Assembly: GCA_900128565.1 (NCBI GenBank)
Contig: LT636049.1
Span: 1-19,583, forward strand
Reading direction: 5' to 3'
Length of the DNA stretch: 19,583 nt
DNA from: Stramenopiles sp. TOSAG23-6
Taxonomy: Eukaryota > Sar
A program made the position numbers and the translations under genes. Numbering within the stretch: position 1 is the stretch's first letter; each line of letters starts with the position of its first letter. The notes under the pieces were generated by a model that searched no databases, had not been told where the DNA came from, and worked only from the letters and a program-made list of their open reading frames with translations. Positions 6,501-14,500 of this stretch are shown here, piece after piece.

Positions 6501-9016
6501 AAATTAAAGTTGCTCAATTAGCTGGTTATGTCTCAGAACATTCTGCTTATCATCATGGTGAAGTTTCCTTACAAGGAACTATTGTGAGTATGGCTCAAAA
6601 CTTTGTTGGGTCGAATAATATTAATTTATTATACCCAGGTGGTCAATTTGGTACACGTTTGCTTGGTGGAAAAGATCACGCGAGTGCTCGTTATGTACAT
6701 TTTAATTATTCATTACAATTTCAAATGTATTGTTCTACTATATTATTTTCAGATGAATTTTGTACCTAACAAAAAATTCGAATTTGTCATATTTTTCACT
6801 ATACCTATCTTTACAAGACTTGAAAAAATTACACGATTAATTTTTCCTGCCACAGATGATGCGATTCTTGAGTATTTAGAAGATGAAGGTCAAATGGTTG
6901 AACCAAAAGCATTTATACCTATTATTCCTATGGTACTGATTAATGGTGCAAGTGGCATTGCTACTGGTTGGAGTACTTCTATCCCGAATTTTAGTCCTCG
7001 TGAAGTCATTGAAAATGTCAGACGTTTCATCGCAAATAAGAAATTTTTACCAATGGTACCATGGTACCAAGGTTTTCAAGGTGACATTCAGGATGTAAGT
7101 GGTGATGGTACTAAATTTAATTTTTGTGGTACTGCAAATTTTGAAGATGACAAAGTCTGTATTACTGAATTACCAGTTGGAGCGTGGACGTCTACATACA
7201 AGGAAAAAGTTCTTGGAAATATGTATGATGTTCCTATACCAAAGAGTAAGAAGAAAAAGAAGAAAGGGAGTAACAATGACGATGATGACAGTGTTAGTTC
7301 GAAAAAGGGCAAAGTTAAAAAAGTTTCATCTAAAAAGAGTAAAGTAACGATAAAGAAAGTTCGTGAAAATCATACTGAAAATTCAGTATATTTCAACATT
7401 GAACTTGATTCAAGTAAAAATCACGACCAAATTTTAAATACGCGTTCTAAACTGGAGACTGAATTTAAACTTACGAATGGTGTGATGCTGACCAATATGC
7501 ATTTACTTGATTATGAAGGTATGAAAATTGAACGATTCTGTACGTCTTCATCATTCATTTCAAATTAATTTTTTTTTCGTACGAAATTTTGTACCTAAAC
7601 AAAAAAGATTTTTATTTTTATTTCTTCGAATCCAATTTTTGTAACATTACAAAAAAAACAAAAACTAATAAATTTCAAGTTTGACATATATTCTACTGCA
7701 TATCTGGAACAGATCGAATCTTACAGAAATTCTGTGAAACAAGACTTCGATTTTATACATTACGCAAAGAACATCAATTGACTTGCTTACGTCATGAGTG
7801 GAAGGTATTGAACTCAAGACGAAGATTTGTTGCTGCCGTTTCGTCTCGTGAATTGGAATTACGAAACAGACCGAAATCGGCGATTGTAGTTGATCTTGCA
7901 AAAAGAAATCATTATGTACGTTTTCAACCTTCATTTGAATTTCAAATTGTTTTTGTTTTTGTATGAAAATTCCGTACCTGACGGTTTATTATTATATATA
8001 TATATATATTCATAATACAGGTACCCACTATTAAAACTCTTTTAATCATACGAAAAGGTATGTCTGGTTCAAAAGCTCAAAGTAAAATTGCTACTATGAA
8101 CGATTCAGTTGTTGGTGCGAATGAAAGTGATGACAGTGATGTTTCTGATGATGAAAATAATGGCGAAAATAATGAAAATTTATGTCGTTTTGATTATCTA
8201 TTATCGATGCCTATGTGGAGTTTAACACGAGAAAAAGTGAAAAGCTTATCTAAAAAATTAAAAAAGAAGAAAGATGAACTTGATGCTTTGAATGTTTGTA
8301 CAGAAAGAGAGTTATGGAGTAAAGATCTCGACGCGTTGGAGGCTGGATTGAATGAAGCTGATAAGATACGCGAAAAAGAACAAGCAAAAGAATATAAAAA
8401 ACTTGGACGGAAATTCAAACGCCGAATGGTCAATATTCGTTCACCAATGAAAGTAAAAGCGAAAGTTCCTGTCCATCCTGCACCTCTAACTCTCAGAGAT
8501 GCTACGAACGTTATTCCTGATATTCATTCAAGTCATTCTGCTGTAATTGTTCCAGTTGGAGAGACTATAAAAAAAACATTTCCAGTGGACAGAAAACCTG
8601 TAATTTCTTCAAACAAATTGAAAATTGAAAAAGATTCTAAAATGATAATTGTAGCAACATCATCTGATGATGACTCGGATGATGTTCCTTTGCGCAAAGT
8701 ATTGGACAAGTCAAAAAAAAAGAAAAAAGTAATTGATAAAAAGGTAAATATTACTAAAAAGAAACGAAATGTTTTTGTTTCTTCAGATTCAGATTCTGAT
8801 GATATTGAAGCTGATATGAAAGCGTATCGAGAAAACGTGAAAGTAAAAAAAACATTAAATATTTCTGGAAAGAAACGTGCTGTCATTCTTTCGTCTGATT
8901 CAGATTCTGATGACATTGAAGCTGATATGAAAGCGTATCGAGAAAAAATGAACGCAAAACGAAAAAGAAAAAACACGTCAAGCGACAAGAAGAAAACAAA
9001 ACGGTTTCGTCTCTGA
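3585..9016 (+). CDS. TOP2: DNA topoisomerase II, complete
   Basis: Exons: 3585-5171, 5276-5374, 5470-5965, 6066-6694, 6807-7539, 7704-7915 and 8021-9016, giving about 1583 residues. The start MSRARKK (ATG 3585) is preferred; no ATG lies closer upstream in frame. ATPase domain: EVLVNASDN, NDGSGIPV, ATP-lid GGRNGYGAKLANIFS and the QTKE loop. TOPRIM: LILTEGDSAK (about residues 573-582) and MADQDDDGSH (about 654-663). The cleavage domain has the catalytic tyrosine in ASARY (about residue 937). The C-terminus has FDYLLSMPMWSLT and then a Lys/Asp/Ser-rich tail with nuclear-localisation-like KRKRK. The enzyme passes one duplex through another with ATP, in the nucleus. Oddities are a ~75-residue Ser-rich insert near residues 325-400 within the ATPase/transducer region, six introner-like introns, and an internal repeat in the tail. 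Confidence 0.95.
5172..5275 (+). other. Topoisomerase II intron 1, introner-like, non-AG end
   Basis: The donor is TAT|GTACGTTTTCATC and the branch-like CTAAC lies at 5228-5232, with the variant core TTTGTATCTAAC. The end is CACAATACTT|GCGAGC. An AG occurs 5 nt downstream (GCGAG), but using it shifts the frame. The stated boundary gives AAY-ASFDD in phase 0. Confidence 0.7.
5375..5469 (+). other. Topoisomerase II intron 2, introner-like, non-AG end
   Basis: The donor is AAT|GTATGTTTTCATG, CTAAC lies at 5431-5435, and the end is AAAATACAT|GCAGGT. The junction restores LDDANN-AGGRKS, matching the strongly conserved LDDANDAGGRNS of topoisomerase II. The nearby CAG at 5470-5472 would need a donor that is not GT. 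Confidence 0.85.
5966..6065 (+). other. Topoisomerase II intron 3, introner-like, non-AG end
   Basis: The donor is CAT|GTACGTTTCCATC, CTAAC lies at 6021-6025, followed by ATCGAATTTGACATATTTT, and the end is GAAAATATAT|CTTCAA. It is phase 1. There is no AG between CTAAC and the conserved downstream GWHIKYYKGLGTS segment in a position that fits the frame. Confidence 0.8.
6695..6806 (+). other. Topoisomerase II intron 4, directly after the catalytic tyrosine codon
   Basis: The donor is TAT|GTACATTTTAATT, CTAAC lies at 6766-6770, and the end is CACTATACCT|ATCTTT. Splicing gives ASARY-IFTRL, matching the invariant PRYIFT region. The TAT codon before the donor is the catalytic tyrosine. The inner sequence contains ATTTTCAG at 6754-6761, an AG-type end that lies upstream of the CTAAC and would leave out-of-family residues. 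Confidence 0.85.
7540..7703 (+). other. Topoisomerase II intron 5, enlarged introner
   Basis: The donor is TCT|GTACGTCTTCATC, with the core TTCGTACGAAATTTTGTACC, an altered branch motif CTAAAC at 7595-7600, and an end near ACTGCATAT|CTGGA. It is about 60 nt longer than its relatives. The extra DNA contains TTTTTGTAACATTACAAAAA (7636-7655), a 9-bp inverted repeat, and a second branch-like CTAAT (7665-7669) about 35 nt from the end. The boundary may be 7706 instead, with the intron starting one base earlier (TGTACG to ATATCT). Both options keep the frame. Confidence 0.7.
7916..8020 (+). other. Topoisomerase II intron 6, introner-like but with a canonical AG end
   Basis: The donor is TAT|GTACGTTTTCAAC, a diverged core CCGTACCTGAC puts CTGAC at 7978-7982, and the end is CATAATACAG|GTACCC in phase 0. 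The end follows the same AATAYN pattern as the others but finishes with G. GTAC is shared by both boundaries, so the exact cut is ambiguous by up to 4 nt. Confidence 0.75.
7993..8009 (+). repeat. (TA)n microsatellite in topoisomerase II intron 6
   Basis: An alternating TA run of 17 nt lies between the branch-like CTGAC and the acceptor. It is mirrored at 11552-11568. Confidence 0.9.
8744..8965 (+). repeat. Tandem 111-bp coding duplication in topoisomerase II tail
   Basis: Two units with a period of 111 bp (37 codons) each encode a KK(R)-rich stretch followed by SSDSDSDDIEADMKAYRE. The core is nearly identical at the DNA level, including third codon positions, which suggests a recent duplication. 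The Ser/Asp clusters fit casein-kinase-2-type sites, as is common in topoisomerase II tails. Confidence 0.85.
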
Positions 9017-9124
9017 TTTTGTTTGAAACGTTTTCCTTATTGTGGATTAATGAATGGAAAAACAAAACGGTTTCATCTCGGATTTTGTATGAAACGTTTT
9101 CTTTATTATGGATTAATGAAAATG
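8993..9124 (+). repeat. Tandem 66-bp duplication spanning the topoisomerase II stop codon
   Basis: The segment containing ACAAAACGGTTTC, the stop TGA, and GAAACGTTTTC up to GGATTAATGAA is repeated with a period of 66 bp and about six base differences. In copy 2 the base corresponding to the T of TGA is G, so the codon is GGA. The period keeps the frame. Confidence 0.85.
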
Positions 9125-9352
9125 AGAAAAATTAAATTGCTCATGCGTTGTATATATAAGTGGTATGAGTAATGTATAATAAGTGTATATATAGTATAAT
9201 TTTTGTAGTGCATTTTGTGCTACGCCNAAGATAATATCATATAAAAAGAAATTTGTGTTATAATATTTTATATTCCCACCAAGATATTTTGAATTGGGAT
9301 TCCAATATTATTTAGTGTTCACATGAGATAATTAGTCACTCTTTCCTCATTA
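9017..9352. other. Convergent intergenic region
   Basis: This AT-rich DNA separates the topoisomerase II stop (plus) from the importin-like stop (minus). It holds the second copy of the 66-bp repeat, an ambiguous base at 9226, and TATATATA-type stretches around 9150-9200. I find no gene, no introner core and no clear poly(A) signal for either gene. Confidence 0.6.
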
Positions 9353-11500
9353 TTAATGTAATGTTTGATTCTTTGCCATGAAGCGTTGGAAATCCCGAAG
9401 CTTACAGTTCGATAATTTTGATGCATCTACAGCATATTTTTGACACGTCTGGGGTAAACGGGAAAACTCTACTGCGAGACTTTGCTTTGCTTTCTCATCT
9501 GCCTCGGCAACACCAGCAACAATTAATACCATAGCTTTTGTAATATTGGGATGGATTTGAGAGTTTTGAGGTAAAGAATTTGGGCAATTATTTTCACTCA
9601 TTCCAAAAGAATTTGTAGAATCTAACATAATTAGTTTATGCTTTTGTGACACAAGATCTGCAAGTTGAGAATGAACAACTCTAGCTTCTATGACATCACC
9701 CATGAGTGGCATTTTATTAACCCATAATTCCATCAATTTTGATATCTTCACATCTCCTAAAATTTGGCCATGTGAAAAACAGATTCGTCCTAGTGCACCA
9801 ATCGCATTATCAACTGCATCAATTGATTCTTCTTTTAATGTAATATCCGTCAATTTATCAGCTTCTGAAATGAGGTTGGTGATTCTTTCAATTGCTTGAA
9901 TACAATATGGTTGAAAATATTGTGCAGCTTTTGCTGCACATTGACCAATTCCATATAATGAACATTGTTGAATTCCGCGATGTTGACTTTGGATTGCATC
10001 AATAACAAGAGGAATAAATTTATTTGCGAAAGTTGCATGAGCAGTTGGACCACAATGTTCAATGATATCATCAAATATACATATACCATTGATACGTAAA
10101 CTATCAGACATGTCTGTTCCAAGCAATTTTTGAAACATAGACTGAACTTGTGCTGCCTCAAATACTGGTAAAAATGCACCTTTATGGATTTTAATCATAT
10201 AACCAATTCCATCCACAATTTCCGTCATTAATTCATCTTCCTCCTCTAACTCTTCTTCTAAAGCATCCTTTGCTTCCTCGTCAAAATATGGATCATTTTT
10301 AGCTTCATTTTCCACTTGAATACGCCGCGTCACACTCGCAGCTGCACATTGCACAAATATTGATGAAATCTCTTGACATCTTCTAATAGATGGTACAAGA
10401 ATTGCTGGTGCAAGAAATGGAGCCTCGAAGTTTTCTTGTTTTGCAGTCGGTGCACCTGATCGGTAACAAACTTCCATCAAAGTCTTCAGTCCTTCAGCAG
10501 CACATGAAATATCTTCAATATCACCTTTTTCCATTTCAGTCTTTACACTATTCACTAATGCAGTAATACATGCTTCAAGTAAAGGTTGTATAATATTCGA
10601 AGACTGCCCAGCAGATACAGCACCAGCAATAGCAGATCGCACAAGCTGTGGTAACGCCAAAACAGCAGCAGAACGAACACCAGCAAAATATTGAAAAGAA
10701 ACGCATGATTGCATTAGAATTTTTGATGCGTCTTCAACAAATGGATAAAAATCTTCACGAAGAATTTCGGCATATTCTCGAATACAATTCACTGCACTAT
10801 GTTTTTCTTCAATTGCGCACGTATTTAAACTAATTCTTTTATTACCAAATCCTCGTATATTTAATGTAGCATGAGAAAATCCTGTATTCGTAGCTTCCGA
10901 ATTATCTTGAGTCACATCATCATCGACGTCAGTGACAGTGTATGACACTTCAACAGCAGCCGCACGAAATAATGAAGGCATTACATGTGGTAGATAACAT
11001 TTAAACGCAGAACCAATAGTACGACAAATATTTACACAACAATTTGTCAAAGCTAAAATCTGTGGATCACTTGCACCTACTTCACCATTATTCATACGAG
11101 CAAGTGAAGGTTGAAGCATATTCATTATAGCATTCGCATCTGGTTGAAAAATTTCAGCATCAACAGATGCAACAATCAAACCGAGACATTCCAGTGCTCT
11201 TGCACGAAGTGAAGCTTGTTTTGTTCCAGTACATGTTCCATTTGGATCAAGAATTTGTTTCAATCCAGGAATAAATGAGTTATAATATTGATTGAAATCT
11301 GTTTCTACAATAGTAGCTACACAAGCGACAGCTTTTAATGCTTCTTCTTGAACAGCTTGTGCAGAGTTACCTAATGAAACAGCATTACTTAATAATAAAC
11401 ATAACGAACCTAATAAATCATTTAGATGCGGTTCTATCGCCTCTTCAGGACATTCATTTGGTGTAGCAAAGCATGTTATACATGATGCTGCTTGACCACG
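9353..11500 (-). CDS. Importin-5-like karyopherin, C-terminal 715 codons (5' end missing)
   Basis: An open frame runs from the junction at 11500 to TAA at 9355-9353 with no visible intron. It begins in a HEAT-repeat segment reading RGQAASCITCFATPNECPEE, which aligns with importin-5 around its first third (the RVQAHAAAALINFTEDCP region). Further landmarks are LRARALECLGLIVAS, the conserved GICIFDDIIEHCGPTA, and an acidic loop (FDEEAKDALEEELEEEDE). Family members bind RanGTP and carry cargo such as ribosomal proteins and histones through nuclear pores. About 400 N-terminal residues, including the usual Ran-binding region, are absent because the sequence switches to the inverted topoisomerase II copy. 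The complete lack of introners in 2.1 kb contrasts with topoisomerase II. Confidence 0.88.
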   Translation of the reverse strand, partial: RGQAASCITCFATPNECPEEAIEPHLNDLLGSLCLLLSNAVSLGNSAQAVQEEALKAVACVATIVETDFNQYYNSFIPGLKQILDPNGTCTGTKQASLRARALECLGLIVASVDAEIFQPDANAIMNMLQPSLARMNNGEVGASDPQILALTNCCVNICRTIGSAFKCYLPHVMPSLFRAAAVEVSYTVTDVDDDVTQDNSEATNTGFSHATLNIRGFGNKRISLNTCAIEEKHSAVNCIREYAEILREDFYPFVEDASKILMQSCVSFQYFAGVRSAAVLALPQLVRSAIAGAVSAGQSSNIIQPLLEACITALVNSVKTEMEKGDIEDISCAAEGLKTLMEVCYRSGAPTAKQENFEAPFLAPAILVPSIRRCQEISSIFVQCAAASVTRRIQVENEAKNDPYFDEEAKDALEEELEEEDELMTEIVDGIGYMIKIHKGAFLPVFEAAQVQSMFQKLLGTDMSDSLRINGICIFDDIIEHCGPTAHATFANKFIPLVIDAIQSQHRGIQQCSLYGIGQCAAKAAQYFQPYCIQAIERITNLISEADKLTDITLKEESIDAVDNAIGALGRICFSHGQILGDVKISKLMELWVNKMPLMGDVIEARVVHSQLADLVSQKHKLIMLDSTNSFGMSENNCPNSLPQNSQIHPNITKAMVLIVAGVAEADEKAKQSLAVEFSRLPQTCQKYAVDASKLSNCKLRDFQRFMAKNQTLH

Positions 11501-14500
11501 TACCTTTTCGTATGATTAAAAGAGTTTTAATAGTGGGTACCTGTATTATGAATATATATATATATATAATAATAAACCGTCAGGTACGGAATTTTCATAC
11601 AAAAACAAAAACAATTTGAAATTCAAATGAAGGTTGAAAACGTACATAATGATTTCTTTTTGCAAGATCAACTACAATCGCCGATTTCGGTCTGTTTCGT
11701 AATTCCAATTCACGAGACGAAACGGCAGCAACAAATCTTCGTCTTGAGTTCAATACCTTCCACTCATGACGTAAGCAAGTCAATTGATGTTCTTTGCGTA
11801 ATGTATAAAATCGAAGTCTTGTTTCACAGAATTTCTGTAAGATTCGATCTGTTCCAGATATGCAGTAGAATATATGTCAAACTTGAAATTTATTAGTTTT
11901 TGTTTTTTTTGTAATGTTACAAAAATTGGATTCGAAGAAATAAAAATAAAAATCTTTTTTGTTTAGGTACAAAATTTCGTACGAAAAAAAAATTAATTTG
12001 AAATGAATGATGAAGACGTACAGAATCGTTCAATTTTCATACCTTCATAATCAAGTAAATGCATATTGGTCAGCATCACACCATTCGTAAGTTTAAATTC
12101 AGTCTCCAGTTTAGAACGCGTATTTAAAATTTGGTCGTGATTTTTACTTGAATCAAGTTCAATGTTGAAATATACTGAATTTTCAGTATGATTTTCACGA
12201 ACTTTCTTTATCGTTACTTTACTCTTTTTAGATGAAACTTTTTTAACTTTGCCCTTTTTCGAACTAACACTGTCATCATCGTCATTGTTACTCCCTTTCT
12301 TCTTTTTCTTCTTACTCTTTGGTATAGGAACATCATACATATTTCCAAGAACTTTTTCCTTGTATGTAGACGTCCACGCTCCAACTGGTAATTCAGTAAT
12401 ACAGACTTTGTCATCTTCAAAATTTGCAGTACCACAAAAATTAAATTTAGTACCATCACCACTTACATCCTGAATGTCACCTTGAAAACCTTGGTACCAT
12501 GGTACCATTGGTAAAAATTTCTTATTTGCGATGAAACGTCTGACATTTTCAATGACTTCACGAGGACTAAAATTCGGGATAGAAGTACTCCAACCAGTAG
12601 CAATGCCACTTGCACCATTAATCAGTACCATAGGAATAATAGGTATAAATGCTTTTGGTTCAACCATTTGACCTTCATCTTCTAAATACTCAAGAATCGC
12701 ATCATCTGTGGCAGGAAAAATTAATCGTGTAATTTTTTCAAGTCTTGTAAAGATAGGTATAGTGAAAAATATGACAAATTCGAATTTTTTGTTAGGTACA
12801 AAATTCATCTGAAAATAATATAGTAGAACAATACATTTGAAATTGTAATGAATAATTAAAATGTACATAACGAGCACTCGCGTGATCTTTTCCACCAAGC
12901 AAACGTGTACCAAATTGACCACCTGGGTATAATAAATTAATATTATTCGACCCAACAAAGTTTTGAGCCATACTCACAATAGTTCCTTGTAAGGAAACTT
13001 CACCATGATGATAAGCAGAATGTTCTGAGACATAACCAGCTAATTGAGCAACTTTAATTTCTTTAGTCAGTTTACGTTTAAAACATGCAAACAAAACTTT
13101 TCTTTGAGAAGGTTTGAATCCATCAATAATACACGGAATAGCTCTACGAACAGTAGCTCTAGAATATTGGATGAGTTCATTATTAATGAAATCGGTATAT
13201 TTTATACTTTTTTTGTTGTAATTAATTGCACCGTTCAATTCAGCATCATAAGCTAAAAGCCATTTTTTTCGATCATCTGCTTTTGACTTTGTAAATGCTA
13301 AATCGATCCATTCTCTATCAGCACGTTGAGGTAAACCTTTAGCATCTAAATTTCTTGGAGTATTCATAGAACTACTATCAGAACATGACGCAAATGTTTT
13401 CAAATGTTTCTTCATATCACTAAAGTATTCCTTAGCTTCTTTAGATGTCGAAGTACCTAAACCTTTATAATACTTGATATGCCAACCCATTGAAGATATA
13501 TTTTCGGAAAATATGTCAAATTCGATTTTTGTTTTGTTAGGTACAAAATTTACTATTAAAAAAAAATAATTTTGAAATTCACGATGGAAACGTACATGCA
13601 CTTAAACCACCATCACGTTCATTTCGTTCATTTTCCCAATCATTGTAATCACCAAGTGTATAGAAAGTAAATACTTCTTTTTTTCGTGTAGCTTTAATGA
13701 TGGGAGTAATAAATTGTTTTAAAAATCCTTTTTTCTTTAGTAAAGTTGGGTTGTACCAATCAAAAAAATTAATTAAAAGACCTTTGATGTGAGAACCATC
13801 ATCGTCTTGATCAGCCATAATCATAACAGAACCATACCGAAGAGATTTCAATCCAACTTGTTCGTAATCTTTATTTCGATCTAACCCAATCACTTTAATA
13901 ATTGTTTGGATTTCTTCGTTCTTTTTAATATTTGCGTACGTAGCATCACGTACATTTAAAGGTTTTCCTTTCAATGGAAATACACCAAAATTATCTCTAC
14001 CAATGACTGATAATCCAGCAATCGCTAATGCTTTAGCAGAATCTCCCTCAGTTAAAATTAAAGTACAATCAGAACTTTTACGGCCACCTGCATGTATTTT
14101 GGGAAAATATTTTCAATTGTTTTTTGTTAGGTACAACATTTACTATAAAAAAATAAATGAATTTAAAATTGATCATGAAAACATACATTATTCGCATCAT
14201 CCAACTTTTTAACACCACGCATAGATGCATTTTTTGTTGTTCTTGAATTTATAATTTGTCGGCGGTGATTATCATCAAAGCTCGCAAGTATTGTGAAAAA
14301 ATATGATTATTAAAAAAAAAAAAAAAACGTTAGATACAAAATCTTTTGGATTAGGTAAGAAATAAAATTAGTGTATGATGAAAACGTACATATGCAGCAA
14401 CTGCAGCAACAATTCCTGTAGCTGGGGAAACCACCTTACGCAGAAATTTTTCAGGCAATTGAATTTTAGATGTGAATTGCGATTTTTTCGTTGTTAGTTT

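Larger units (their letters stand above)
1..8060 (+). repeat. Left arm of ~8-kb inverted repeat
   Basis: Position x pairs with 19584-x in the outer part (x up to about 2752) and with 19561-x further in. Every open reading frame I compared has an identical partner on the opposite strand of the other arm, and the untranslated and intron DNA also matches. An ambiguous base at 3361 is mirrored at 16200. The arm ends after the bases GAAAAGGTA at 8060; from 8061 the topoisomerase II reading frame continues in unique DNA. The only difference seen is 23 bp missing from this arm near 2752. Confidence 0.97.

Noticed and set aside
7054-7069. Perfect 16-bp palindrome TGGTACCATGGTACCA
   Set aside because: It lies inside topoisomerase II exon 5 and encodes conserved residues around MVPWYQGF, so codon content explains it.
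9850-10179. Minus-strand open frame of 109 codons within the importin gene
   Set aside because: It overlaps the conserved importin HEAT-repeat frame and shows no family similarity of its own; it is a shadow frame.
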